DNA of 49,311 bases from Parvularia atlantis. Lineage: Eukaryota > Opisthokonta > Rotosphaerida. Position numbers and translations under genes: made by a program. Shown here one piece after another: positions 22,701-33,456 of the stretch (position 1 is its first letter; every line of letters starts with the position of its first letter). The DNA lies in assembly GCA_943704415.1 (NCBI GenBank), contig CALSCO010002195.1, forward strand, positions 1 through 49,311. Reading direction: 5' to 3'. The notes below the pieces were generated by a model that ran no database searches, was not told where the DNA came from, and saw nothing but the letters and a program-made list of their open reading frames with translations.

Positions 22701-25615
22701 CCCGGAGCGCGCGTGCGTGACGCCCGCCCGGTCGCGGCGCCGTGCTGATCCGAGATGCCTGCCCGCAGCGCTGATCCCGGATGCGCTGCAGCCGCTCATG
22801 TTGTTGCCAACGTCGCCCATCGTCGACTTCTACCCCAAGTCGTTCGCATCCGACATGAACGAGAAGAAGAAAGACTGGGAGGCGCGTGCGATGGGCGCAG
22901 GCCGCAGCAAAACGCGGCTGACAGAACTGCGCAGGCCGTTGCCCTGATCCCGTTCATCGACGAGCGCCGGCTGCTGGACGCGATGGCGCCACTGCTGGTG
23001 GATCTGCGGCCGGCCGAGCACGAGCGCAACAAGCTGCGGCCAGCCGCGACGTTCATGCGCGTGATCAATCGCGACAGCAAGCGTGCGTGCGATGCTGCCT
23101 GCCAGGGACCGTGCACGCTGACTGCGCACAGAGCCGCTGCGCGCCGCCACGGTCGACTACCGCAAGCCGGCCCCGTGGACCGCGCCCGCCCAGAGCGCCC
23201 TCACGGCGTCCGCCAACTGGGCCGTGCGCGGGGGCGACGACAGCCCGCGCTCGCGCAGCCCGGGCACGACGGTCCCGAGCATGCACCTGACGCGCACCGT
23301 TGCGTTGGTTCGGCAGGCTGCGCGCGCACACAACTGACACCGTGCGCCGTTGTCGCAGAACGTCAACTTTGCGCCCGAGCTCGTCCTGCACAACATGCTC
23401 ATTCTGCGCCAGAGCAGCAAGCGCGACGCCATCATCCTGCGCGTCTCCAACCAGCGCTTCCGCATGCAGCCCACGCTGGCCATCGCGGCGGCCGTGCTCG
23501 GCAGCAAGTGCGTGTCGCACGCACATCGCGGGCAGCGTGCTCACGGGCCCCGTCGCACCTAGGTGCTACATCGACTGGCCGCACTGCAAGGAGGCGTTCT
23601 GCTCGGCCGTGCTCGACACTGCATGCGCGTACGAGATGCACGTCAACCTCGAGAAACAGCAACTCGAGATCTCGGCCACGGAGCACACGAGCGCGAGAGA
23701 AAAGCAGTTCCGGCGCGACGTGCAGCACATCGTTGGTGCGACACTGGCGTCCACGCAGCCGCATTGCGACGCTCACATGCACGCCGCGCCACTAGACCAG
23801 CTGAGCTTCCGCCGCGGTATCGTGCTTGACGAAGTGACGGTGCTGCTGCGCTGCCAGCCGCTCGCCGGCCTGCAGACGCGCGCGGACGGCTCGACCGTGA
23901 AGGTGTGCCGCTATCGCTGACCCATGCCGCTGGTCGTGCCCACCCGCTACAGCACTACGCACCGCCCGAGCTGGCGGTGCTGTACCCAGTGCAGCTGGTG
24001 GTCGACGCGGTCGCGCGCGAGGACCAGCGCTTCGTGCCCGAGCCTGCGCCCGCGCTCACCCAGCGCTTTGCCGACGGCTCGTCGTTCCTGTACGTCGACC
24101 CGACCGAGTACCAGTCACCCAGTGCGCTCCGCCGGCACACGCGTGTGCGGCGTGCGGCGTGCGCCTGCTGACCGCTGCACGCCGCCGCAGCCGACCCGCG
24201 GCGGACGCTGTGCTACTTTGGCTGCATGGGGCTGGTCAAGAGCGTCGAGGAAGCGTCGCAGACGCTGACGGTCATGCTCAACACGGCCTCGATCGCGGAC
24301 CGGTGCGGCGGCGCGCGCCTGCTGCTGCTAGTCAGCGTGTGTCTCACGCGATGACGCGGACAGGACGTGGGTCTTTGCCCAGAATGAGGCCGGCGCGTAC
24401 TACCAGCGCCGCGGCTACATCACGTTCACGCAGATCGCGCGCGAGCTCTCGGTGAGCAAGGCACTGCTGTCGCTGGTGCGCGCCGTGGCATGCTGCGGCC
24501 GCCGCTGACACGCTGGCGAGCGGCGCAGGTGACGGGCTCTGTGCTGATCCGCCGCAAGGAGGGCGCCAAGGTCAACGTGGGCCTGGCCATCAAGCACACG
24601 AAGCGCGGCCTCAAGGCGAGCGACGCGCGCGTGTGCGCCGTGGCGTCGGCGTGCCTGACCGAGGCCTTTGCGCAGGTCATGCACGTGACAGCGTTCTCGC
24701 AGACGCTCGGCTGGATGGCCTCGCCGACGGCCGTGGCCCTGATCGCGTCGTACCTGCAGCAGTTTGCGCCCATCGTGCAGCGCATGGCCGAGGACACCCA
24801 GGCAAGCGCGAGTGCGTCCGGCGTGCCGCGTATGCTCATCCGCGGTGCCGCGCAGGCGGGCACGTACGACGAGCACGTGCTGTTCAAGGAGCGCAACGAG
24901 CTGCCGGCCATGCTCATGTGGCTGCAAAAGGTGTGGCGCGGGTTCCCGGCGCGTGCGGTGGCGTGACCGCTCCGGCGCGCAGTCGGGTGTGAGGGACCTT
25001 GAGCTGGTGTCGATCCACTCGGAGGAGTTTGACGTGTTCACAGTATCGGCTATCCAGGTCAACCAGGCGACCGCGCACGCCAGGCTCAGGCGCGCTGCAG
25101 CTCCCTCTGCGCAGCGCGGCGCCCTAACGCGCCCGCGCGTGCACAGCAAGACCCGGCCGCTGATGGAGGTGTACAACAATATCTACCCACACCTGCTCGT
25201 GCAGAGCCACGTCGCGAGCACGCTCCTGGCCGACCAGACCTTCATGCTGGGCGACCGCGTCGTGTCAACGGGCGCGTACCTGCTGCCGCTGGGGCTCAAG
25301 GGCGTCGTCGTCAAGCTGTTTGCGCCCGAGACGGACGAGCCGGCGCGGATCACGCAGGGCGCCGACCCGCGCGTGGGCGTCTTTCGCATCCGCGTCTCGC
25401 TGGACACGATGCTGCCGTCGGGCGTGCGCACTGTCGACACGCCGCCGTTCGCCTTCCTCAACCTGGCGGGCACGATCCGCCAGCAGTCGGCCACGTGCGT
25501 CTGTGTCGCCGTCCGCCGCGCCCGCGCTGACATTGTGCGCAGTGTCGTCAGCCCGCTCGCACTTCTACAAGAGCAGCCGCGCGTGTGCACTCTGCGCAGT
25601 GTGGGGTCGAGCTAA
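19799..25615 (+). CDS. XRN1: XRN1 cytoplasmic 5'-3' exoribonuclease
   Basis: Degrades decapped mRNA. Start MGVPRLFSWLAERYP is encoded by a 7-nt exon (19799-19805), an intron (19806-19869), then exon 2. Nuclease domain: FYLDMNGIIHK|CTHGQPN (GC-AG intron 20095-20150), AVDG|VAPRAKMNQQRSRRF, PGTDFM, VPGEGEHKIQQFMR, GLDADLIVLGL, HEPNFCLIFED, YLSLLREYLDMEF, GNDFLPNIPSLYI. A long acidic/charged insert follows (about 21420-22110). Then RYYIEKVPA, SYYY and WSWYYPFQ, PFLPLQQLLAVLPPRS, SPIVDFYPKSF, VALIPFIDERRLLDAM, and the D1-D3/SH3-like C-terminal half to about 25600. It is distinguished from nuclear XRN2 by those C-terminal domains. More than 20 introns by my count; exon joins late in the gene are approximate and the last few residues (ending RSVGSS) are uncertain. 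Confidence 0.96.
20095..20150 (+). other. GC-AG intron in XRN1
   Basis: 56-nt intron, donor GCACGC, CACTGACGCG branch-like site, acceptor GCAG. It joins MNGIIHK to CTHGQPNVVL, matching IIHNCSHPN of known XRN1. The GTGCGA inside is out of frame. Confidence 0.8.
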
Positions 25616-25640
25616 ACATTCTGCATTTATGCGTGCAGCA

Positions 25641-26939
25641 TCACGCTGGTGTTTCATCCTTTGTGCGCCGGTACTGCGCCGCCAGCTCTGCCATGAGCTC
25701 GCGCTGCGCCAGGGCCGGGTGCTCGCGGCGCACGCGTTGCATGTTGTCGCGCACAAAGACCGCGAAGCCTGCTCGTTGCGTGAGACGCCACCGCGCCCGC
25801 GCCCGCCTGCGTCCGCAGCGCACCGTTGACGTGCGGCTTGCGCGGCGTGCCGTCGGCGTTGTGTTTGCCCTGCAGCTCGAGCACGCCGCCGCAGCGCCCG
25901 CAGCGCACCGCCTGCACCTGCAACGGTGTGGGTCGCGCGTGCGACGCGCACGCAGGAGAAACGCACGTCGATTGACTTGGAGTGTCGGCCGTACGACTTG
26001 CCGCACGCAGCGCAGACGTACGTGTGGCGGAAGCTGATGTGGAACGTGTGGCAGCGTTGGATGGTGATGTCGCGGTAGACCCGCTGGAACCGCGCGCCCC
26101 TGGATCGCAAGTCAGGTGCGCGCATCGAGCGCGGCTAATCGTCGCACGCACCACGCCTTGAAGCGGCGACCGTGCGGCGGCGCCTGCACCTGGTCGATCA
26201 CCCACACGGCCGCGTGGCACATCTCGTGCGCGAGCGTGAGCCGCAGCCGCTCTGCTCGCGACGTGACGCGCCGTCAGCAGTGCTGCCAGCGCAAACGGGC
26301 CCGCACGGCACCGGCGCAGTTCACGACCTTGGTCGACAGCTCGATCGCCACCGTGTGCGTCGATGGTCCGCGTGGCGTCGCCGGCTGCCGCTTGAAGTGC
26401 GCCCGGCCCGCGGTCGTGTTCAGCCGCACCGACCAGACGAGCGCCGTGTCGGCGGGCAGGCGGCCGGCGAAGACACGCTCGTTGAACTCGCGGAACAGCT
26501 CGCTGGCGAGACGCTCGCGGGCGCGCGCAAACGCGGCCAGTGCGCGCTGCGGCGTGCGCTGCGGCGGTGGTGTTGGTGGCCGGTTCTCGTCGCCGTCGTC
26601 GTCGTCCTCCTTCTCCTCGTCCTCCTCCTCATCTTCTTCCTCGTCGACCGAGTCAGTCAAGTCAAACACGAGCCGGCCGGCGACACCGCAGGCGTCGTTG
26701 TCGTCGCCGGACGAGTCGCCGGACGAGTCGCCGGACGAGTCGGATGAGGCCAGCAGTCGCGCAAAGTGCCGTCGGCGCCGCGTCGACGCCGTGAGCGGCA
26801 CACGCGCGTCCGCGGGGCTGTCGTCGTCGTCCCGCGTCAGGTCCACGACGCTCTCGGCCGCCACGACCGGCGGCGGCGGTGGCGCGCCCCAGCCGTACAG
26901 CGCCGCGGCGCGCTCAAATCGCTCACGCAACAGTGTCAT
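25641..26939 (-). CDS. GCNA: GCNA/ACRC-type SprT-like metalloprotease with HMG-like C-terminus
   Basis: SprT-family protease acting on DNA-protein crosslinks and topoisomerase adducts. Starts MTLLRERFERAAALYGW. SUMO-interaction-like motifs sit in acidic context (ESVVDLTRDDDD and RLVFDLTDSVDEEED), separated by a Ser-Gly-Asp repeat (SSGDSSGDSSGD). The SprT domain has LASELFREFNERVFAGRL and active site RLTLAHEMCHAAV (HExxH), PPHGRRFKAW, then zinc ribbon YVCAACGKSYGRHSKS...RCGRCGGVLEL. The C-terminal HMG-box-like segment is FAVFVRDNMQRVRREHP and ends TKDETPA. This acidic IDR, SprT, zinc ribbon, HMG order is the GCNA signature rather than SPRTN, which has PIP, SHP and UBZ motifs. The ATG lies only 20 bp downstream of the ALG2 stop on the same strand. 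About five introns. Confidence 0.9.
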
Positions 26940-26959
26940 CGTAACGGCGCGGGACCCGC

Positions 26960-28638
26960 TCACCCGCGCAAGTTGCACAACGCGTCAACGTGCGCGTACA
27001 GCTCGCTGCCAAACTTGTCCAGCGAGTAGAGCTGGCACACGCGCTCGCGTCCGCGCCGCCCCATCGCGCGGCCGTCGATCGCGCCGTCGAGGACGCGCCC
27101 GGCCGCGGCTGCGAACGCCGCCGCCTGGCCCGGCACCAGCAGGCCCGTCTGCTCGTGCACGATGCTCTCGGTCGGCCCGCCGTTGTTGACCGCAACGACC
27201 GGGACGCCGGCGTACATGGCCTCGATCGGCACGATGCCAAAGTGCTGCGAACCGCGCGCGCGTCAGCCGGCGCCCAGGCCCGCGGCAAAACGCGCCGGAC
27301 CTCGTTCGCGGGCGTGTACAGCAAGACCTGGGCGCGGCCGAGCAGGAACGAGCGCTGCGCCTCGGAGAACGAGGGCAGGAAGAGCACGTGCGCGTCGGCA
27401 ACACGCCCAGGCCCGGCCGCGCCGACCAACACCGTCGCCGTGGTCAGCTGCAGCGACTCGGCTAGCACGCGCAGCTCGCGCAGGTGCTCGACGTTCTCGG
27501 CCACGCGCTCGTCGTACCCGCCTGCCCGCCGACGGCGGTGAGTGCTTGCACACGGGCACGCAGCATGCACCGGCAAGCACGAGCCGCAGCGCGCCGCCGC
27601 GCCGCCCGTCCAGCAGCTGGCGGAACGCCTCGATCGCCAGGCCGATGTTCTTCTTACGCTCGAAGCGGTTGATCGACAGAACGAAGCGCACGTCCCTGGC
27701 GCGAACGGGTGTGTGAGCACGGTCGCGGCTCGTGGGCGGGCACCACGCACTGCCGCCCGTTGTACGCGCGCAGGGCGTCATCGCTTGGCAGCGGCAGGAC
27801 GCGGTCGTACGCCGCAAAGTTGATGCTTGGGTATAGGACGCGTGGCGGCGTGCGTATGCTCGGAAAGGCTAGGCGGCAGCGTAAGGCACGTGCGCCCCAC
27901 CGGCCGCGCGCGCGCGCACCCTGCGCAAAGACGCCCGCCGTGAAGCGGCTGTTGACCAGGATGAGGTCGCTCGCGCGCGTCGTCGCCTCCTCGAGCCAGT
28001 CGAGCGGCCGCCTGTACAGCTGCTTGGTCCAGCCGCCGGGTGCGGACAGCAACTTGTCCGGGAAGTGGCAGTAGAAGAGCACCTATGGCCGGCTGCTGTC
28101 AGCATCCGCGTTTTCACGGTACGATCACGCGCACCTTGGCGCCGCTCAGCCGCAGCAGCGGCACCGACACCGACAGCTGGTCGCAGACGATGACGTCAAA
28201 GCGCTCACGCGTGGTCACGAGCACGAGCGCCAGCACGAGGCTGCGCACGATCGCGCAGAGCAGGTGCAGCCCGCCCAAGACCGTCCGCGGCAGCCAGTCG
28301 CCGACGACGTGCACGGTCAGCGTGCCTGCGGCGCGCATCGCGGTGTGATCAGCACAGCACAACGACACCGGCGACGGGCGCCTCCCCGCGGACCGTCGCG
28401 CGTCTCCTGGAAGCAGTGCCGCGGGTCGTGGTGCGACGTGAACATCTCAACGTGGCACCCGTGCTGCTTGAGCGCGACGGCCGCGTCCACGACGAGCCGC
28501 TCGGCCCCGCCTGCGCGCGTGCATATGCGTCAGCAGCACGGCGCGTGACCGCATACGCGCGCCCCGCGCACCGATGCCCAGGTCCGGGTGCACAAAGGCG
28601 ACGCGACGCGGCACAAAGAGGCGTCGGCGCGCGGGCAT
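26960..28638 (-). CDS. ALG2: ALG2 alpha-1,3/1,6-mannosyltransferase
   Basis: Adds the second and third mannoses to the dolichol-linked N-glycan precursor on the cytosolic ER face. Start [20 protein letters not shown], then the [13 protein letters not shown] join, [24 protein letters not shown], a hydrophobic segment, [105 protein letters not shown] and NGGPTES. These follow human and yeast ALG2 end to end, with GT4 E-x7-E-type residues in the last block. Stop at 26960. About eight GTGCG introns. Divergent from DDI1 with 46 bp between ATGs. Confidence 0.96.
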
Positions 28639-28684
28639 TTTGTCACACTTGTCAACTGAGCAGTACACCTTGGCGGCGTACGTC
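28639..28684. promoter_or_regulatory. 46-bp divergent start-to-start gap, ALG2 / DDI1
   Basis: AT-richer than its surroundings (TTGTCACACTTGTCAACTGAGC). It must serve both genes. Confidence 0.45.
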
Positions 28685-30480
28685 ATGCAGCTCTCGATCA
28701 CGACCGACGCCGGCGACGTCCTGCAGGTCGACCTCGCGCGCGACGCGGACGTGCGCACGCTCAAGGCGGCGATCGAGGCTGAGGTGCCGTCCACGCGCGC
28801 TCGCGGGCGTGCACGTGGCGTTCGGCGAGGCTGACGCGGCTCCAAAGACACGCGTGCCCGCGGCCCACCAGGCGCTGTTCTTCAACGGGCGCGAGCTGGC
28901 CGACGACGCCGCGACGCTGGCCGGGTGCGGCATGCAGGGGTACGATGTCGTCCTTGTGCGCCGCCGCGCCGCGCCGGTCGCGCCGGCTGCCGGCGGCGTG
29001 GGCATGCCGACGGCGCTCTCTGGTGGCGCCAATATGTGCGCGGCGCCACGATGCCCTCTCCCGCGCTGCCCCGCTGACCTGGTCCGCGGCGCAGCCTCAC
29101 GCCGGAGCTGCTCAACCAGCTGGTGCAGAACCCGGCCATGCTGCAGCAGCTGCAGCGGGTGCGCGAGAGCGCGCGTCACAGCCTGCTCCTTTTGCTGACG
29201 TGAGCACGCAGACCAACCCGGCCGCGGCCCAGGCGATCATGCAGGCGGTGCGCGCACCGGCCTCCCCCCCCTTGCGACCACACAGCGCTCACCGCCCGGC
29301 CGCACCCGCGCAGCTGCAGCAGCGCATGGCCGCGATGCCCCCGGCCGAGCCCGTGGACGAGTTTGACCTCGACACGCAGCGCCGCCTGGAGGAGGAGATC
29401 CGGCAGGAGAACGTCAACCGGCAGCTGAACAACGCGATGGAGTACGCGCCCGAGACATTTGGGCAGGTCTTCATGCTCTACATCGGCTGCGAGGTCAACG
29501 GCCAGCGCGTCAAGGCCTTTGTCGACTCGGGCGCGCAGATGACGATCAGTGCGTGCGGCGAGCGGACGGTCTGATTGTCGCTGACGGCGCGCGCAGTGAG
29601 CCTGTCGTTTGCGCAAAAGTCAGGGTGCGGCGCTCGACAGCCCCCCGCAAGTGGCTCGCGGCTGACGTCCACGCGCTCGCAGGCTGTCCAACTTCATCGA
29701 CACACGCTGGACGGGCGTGGCCAAGGGCGTCGGCTCGGCGCGCATCGTTGGGCGCGTGCACATGGCGCAGGTGTGCTGCAGTGCGCAGGCTGGGGGGCGG
29801 CCTGTCGTGCTGAGGCGCGCGCGCACGCCGTGACAGCTCAAGATTGGTACGCTGTTTCTGCCGGTCTCGTTCACGATCCTCGAGGAGCAGTCGATCGACC
29901 TGCTGCTCGGCCTAGACATGCTGCGGCGCCACCAGGTGCCACTGGCGTGTGCGTGCGTGCGGCTGCTCACACGGGCGACGCCACGCCAGGTGATCCTCGA
30001 CCTGCAGGCCAACGTGCTGCGCATCGGCGACGTCTCGACGCCGTTCCTAAGCGAGTCCGAAATCCCGCGCAGCGCGCACGCAGACGCCAAGGACGAAGCA
30101 GCACCGTGCGTGCCTGTGCCCGTGCTGCGTCCGCTCACACGGCGCAGTATCTCGGCAGGGTCGTCGTCGTCCGCGGCGTCGCCTACGGCGGCGTCGCCTG
30201 CCAAGCGGCCGCTCGAGCAGCCGGCCCCCGCACAGCCAGCCGTCGGTGCGCGCGGGCAGCTGGTGCGGGCGCTGCTGTTGCTGATCGCAGGCGTGCAGCC
30301 GCGCCCGTGCCCGTGACTGCATCTGCACCTGCGCCTGCGCCCGTGAGCGCCGCGCCCACGCCGTTCTCGGAGCCCGTCATTCGCATCCTGATGGACCTCG
30401 GCGCGACGCGCGAGCAGGCCATCGGCGCGCTGCAGGCCGCCGGGGGCAACCCGGACGTCGCCGCGAGCCTTCTCTTCTGA
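28685..30480 (+). CDS. DDI1: DDI1/DDI2 ubiquitin-directed aspartyl protease
   Basis: Proteasome shuttle and protease (it activates Nrf1/NFE2L1 in animals). N-terminal ubiquitin-like domain: [20 protein letters not shown]...[20 protein letters not shown]. Then a STI1/HDD-like part ([37 protein letters not shown]). The retropepsin-like domain has [20 protein letters not shown] with catalytic [43 protein letters not shown] and [12 protein letters not shown] Pro/Ala/Ser linker and a C-terminal UBA ([19 protein letters not shown]...[11 protein letters not shown]) complete the protein. Retaining both UBL and UBA is the ancestral arrangement; vertebrate DDI2 has lost the UBA. This is a host gene, not a retroelement. 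Confidence 0.95.
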
Positions 30481-30532
30481 CACGACTGTGTCGTGCGGGC
30501 CATGGCTCCGTCAGCACAAAGCAGACACACTC

Positions 30533-31726
30533 TCATGAGGCGCCGGCGTTGCCGAGCATGCGGTTTAGCCCGCCCGCCGCGGACCCCGTGCGTAGGCCAA
30601 AGTACAGCTCGCCAATCTGGTCAAGCATCTGGCCGCTCGCGGTGAGCGACCGCACGCGCACGCGCGTGACGGGACAGGGCCGCACCTGCTTGAACGCCGG
30701 ATCCCGCTCGAGCGCGCTCTGGTAGTGCCGACGCAGATTGCGGTAGTGCTGCTGCGCGTTGCGCTCCACGAGCAGCAGCACAAACAGGGCAAAGTTGAGC
30801 AGCGGCAGCTTGGATGTGACGATGGTGCGCGTCGTCGGCCCCTCGCCCTCGCCACCGCCGCCACCCGCAGCAGGCATCGTCGGCACAGTCGTCTGCGCCG
30901 TGCGCAGCGATGGGTCGTGCCGGAAGCACAGCTTGGTGAAGGCGCCGTAGAACGAGTTGGCGTTGCGCACGTTCTGCAGGCACAGATACCTGGCGCGGCC
31001 GCCGTCAGCTCCCAGCGGAAACAGCGGCGCGCCGACGCACTGCAGCACGGCGCGCACGCAGACGACGTCGCGCTCGCCCTCGGGCACGTTCGCAAAGCTC
31101 AGCCGCGCCATCTCCTCTGCGCTCTCGGTCGTGCCCAGGTACAGGTGCTCCTGCGCGCCCACGGCGTCGCCCTGGCGCAGCAGCACCACGCCGACGAGGT
31201 GATGCAGCTGCGCGTCGCCGTGCTTGCCGCCGCCGCTCTTGGTCGACCACCTGCGCATTGCACGTTGGCGGGCGCGCCGTTGCGCACACAGCCGCCGACG
31301 CACTTGAGCGCGGCCTCGAGCAGGCGCTGGCGCAGCGGCTCGGCCTTGTCGTAGGCCGCGAACACGTCGACGATGTACCCTGACCGCGGCGCCGCGTCAG
31401 CGCCCGCACACGCCGCGCGGCCACGAGCGCACCCCGCACGCGGTCGTCCACCGCCCGCTTGAGCTGCTTGAGTGTGTCGAGCAGCAGCAGCGCCATGTCG
31501 GTGGCGCTGGCGGCCTGGCCGTGCTGCAGCAGGACGAGCGCGGCGTCGCGGGCGACCGTCAGCGCCTGCTCGTTCTCGCCCTTTTTGAGCAGCCTGTCTC
31601 CGCACATCAGCACACACACGTCCACGCGCACGCTCACACACGCGCGCACCGGTGGAAGACCGTGCGGTACCGCTGGCTGGCCTCGTAGTAGTCGCCGGCC
31701 GCGATGAGCTGGTTGATGGCGTCCAT
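30533..31726 (-). CDS. GET4: GET4 tail-anchored protein insertion factor
   Basis: Alpha-helical repeat partner of UBL4A/Get5 and BAG6 that hands tail-anchored proteins to GET3. Starts MDAINQLIAAGDYYEASQRY, like (E)AGNYYEAHQMYRT of human GET4. Then RLLKKGENEQALTVARDAAL, LLQHGQAASATDMALLLLDT, VDVFAAYDK, HHLVGVVLLRQGDAVGAQEH, YLGTTESAEEMARLSF, LCLQNVRNANSFYGAF, KLPLLNFALFVLLLVER and QSALERDPAFKQ. The final exon is MLDQIGELYFGL...GLNRMLGNAGAS, matching the GET4 C-terminus (DRIGQLFFGV...GLLGNLL). An acidic/Gly insert (about 30840-30880) is lineage-specific. About five introns. Convergent with DDI1, 52 bp between stops. Confidence 0.93.
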
Positions 31727-31837
31727 CCCGCTAGCTTTCGATCGCCTAAGAAGAGTGTACGCGCATCGCCTCGTGATGCGCGGCGGCCCGCACGGCCCGC
31801 TCACTCTGTCTCGCACTCACGCCCTTCGCTCGCGCAG
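31727..31837. promoter_or_regulatory. Divergent gap GET4 / LAMTOR2, with a possible 5'-UTR intron
   Basis: 111 bp. A GTGTACGCG at about 31755 and a CTCAC...CGCAG ending exactly at the LAMTOR2 ATG (31838) look like an intron in the LAMTOR2 leader. This is inferred from signal sequence only. Confidence 0.35.
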
Positions 31838-32424
31838 ATGCTCAAGCCCAAGGTCATCCCGCAGGTGCTGGAGCAGGTGCTGGACGCGGGCGGTAGCGGC
31901 GTCCTGCTCGCAATGTGCGCCTTCGTACGTGCATGCACACGCCTCACACTCGCGCGGGGCCCGGCCAATCCAGGCTGCTCAACAACGAGGGCTCGCTGCT
32001 CGCGTTCGCCGGCCAGAGCGAGCGCGAGGCCAAGGTCTTCGCCGCCATCGCGTCCAACATCTGGCTCACGTACGAGAAGAGCGGCCGGCTCGTCTTCGAC
32101 AGCGACCTCGAGTACATCCTCATCCAGAACGAGGCACGCCTCTCAGCGCGCACCCTCGCCGCCGGCCTCACTGACCCCCCGTGCGGCCGGTGCGTGCGCG
32201 CGACCGCGATCGCAGGGTGGCAAGGTCGCCGTGGCCAAGGTGTCGCGGCTGCTCGTGTGCCTGCACGCAACGGACGTGACCGAGCTCGGGATGCTCAAGG
32301 CCAAGGTGCGCCGCACCGCGCCAGCGCCCGGCCGCGCCGCACGCTCACACGGCCGCCGGCGCGCGCGCAGCTCAAGATGCTCACCAAGTACCTCGACGAG
32401 CCGCTCAAGCAGGTGCTCGCATGA
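31838..32424 (+). CDS. LAMTOR2: LAMTOR2 (p14) Ragulator roadblock subunit
   Basis: Roadblock/LC7 subunit of Ragulator, which anchors Rag GTPases and mTORC1 on lysosomes. Spliced product: MLKPKVIPQVLEQVLDAGG, GVLLAM|LLNNEGSLLAFAGQS, EREAKVFAAIASNIWLTYEK, LVFDSDLEYILIQNE, GGKVAVAKVSRLLVCLHATD, LGMLKAK|LKMLTKYLDEPL, KQVLA. It follows human LAMTOR2 almost residue by residue (LLNNEGSLLAYSG, AAIASNIWAAYD, FGMLKAK, YLEEPL) and is of matching length, about 125 residues. Three introns (GTGCG donors). The end TGA is at 32422-32424. Confidence 0.96.
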
Positions 32425-32581
32425 CGCAGCGCGTGAGGGGCGTGTGCGCTTGCTGTGTGTGCGCTGTGTGCGTGCGGTGATGCTGCCCAGCTGGTGGCCA
32501 CCGGGCCCGCTGGTGGTCGGTCACTCGCGAGCAGGCGCATAGGCCTATATGCGCAGCTATATTGCGCATGAACAACTAGGT

Positions 32582-33406
32582 ATGGTCAGTGAGACGTGGG
32601 CCGCCGCGACTGCGCGCCTCAATGCGCTATGTGACGCGACGCTCAAGGCCGTGCGGTGCGTGCGCCACCCGTGCACGCGCGCACCCCTGACGGCCGCTGC
32701 AGGCAGCGCGACCGCATGCTGCGCACGGGCAATATGGGCGAGCTCGCGGTGACGGCTGCAGTAATCGAGACCAACGTCAAGGCGCGTGCGCACGACGCCG
32801 CGTGACGCACCCCGGCCTGACACGCGCCGCCGCCCGCAGACGCTCAGCACTGACATCGCCGCGCTGGAGCAGGAGCTGTCGCAGGCCGAGCAGAACCGGA
32901 GCATCCAGGCCGATGAGCTGCGCCGGCGCGAGACCAACCTGATCGACCTCATCAGCTTCCGCGACCGGCTCGAGACGCTCGCGGCCAACAAGGATCCGCA
33001 CCGCAACGAGCGCACCGTGCGCTTCTCCGACACGGTCGTCACCTTCCCGCAGTCTGCGCCCGGCGCCGACGCGGCCGCGCACGGCGAGGACGCCGCCGAG
33101 CTGCTGCAGGTCCAGCGCCGCACGCTGCAGGAGCAGGACCGCCACCTGGACGCGCTCTCGGACGTGCTTGGGCGGCAGAAGCAGGTGGCGACGGCGATCG
33201 GCGACGAGCTGACGATGCACTCGGAGCTGCTGGAGGACCTGGACGCGCACGTCGACCGCTCGGCCTCGGTGCTCAATCGCGCCTCGCGCGCCCTCGGGCG
33301 ACTGGTCGAGTCAAGCAAGAACGACCGCTCGACGCAGCTCATGTGCTCCCTTGTCGGCGTCATCCTCGTCGTTGTCGTCATCGCCGTCCTGGCCAAGACG
33401 CTCTAG
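32582..33406 (+). CDS. STX8: Qc-SNARE, syntaxin-8-like
   Basis: Late endosomal fusion SNARE. Exon 1 MVSETWAAATARLNALCDAT; exon 2 RDRMLRTGNMGELAVTAAV; after a GC-AG intron (32782-32839) the long exon TLSTDIAALEQELSQAEQNR. It reads the N-terminal helical domain, a linker, and the SNARE motif from about RRTLQEQDRHLDALSDVLG through GDELTMHSELLEDLDAHVDR, ending in a tail anchor (SLVGVILVVVVIAVLAKTL). QEQDxxLDALSxxxxRQKQ and NEL/DEL...DDL match syntaxin 8. The residue aligned to the zero-layer Gln (LDEQNEII in STX8) is His here (LTMHSELL). Stop is 50 bp from the oligopeptidase B stop. Confidence 0.87.
32782..32839 (+). other. GC-AG intron in the syntaxin-8-like gene
   Basis: 58-nt intron, donor GCGCGT, GGCCTGACAC branch-like site, acceptor CGCAG, phase 0 (NVK|TLSTD). 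Using the internal GTGCGC donor produces a stop. Confidence 0.75.
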
Positions 33407-33456
33407 CTCGCCCCAATGCCTGCGCTTGTAATGTCCACACATGCTGTGTTGTGAGG

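Noticed and set aside
24961-24966. In-frame TGA in XRN1 read as a possible gene end or pseudogene
   Set aside because: XRN1-specific sequence continues in the next exon (LELVSIHSEEFDVFTV); the stop is inside an intron with GTGCGGTGGCGTGACC.
29490-29990. Retropepsin-like DSGA protease signature, which could suggest a retroelement
   Set aside because: It lies between a ubiquitin-like domain and a UBA in one intron-bearing gene, with DDI1-specific blocks; no reverse transcriptase, integrase or terminal repeats are nearby.
31838-33406. LAMTOR2 and syntaxin-8-like gene as a functional late-endosome cluster
   Set aside because: Adjacency of two lysosomal genes in a fully packed array is expected by chance; no shared regulation is visible.
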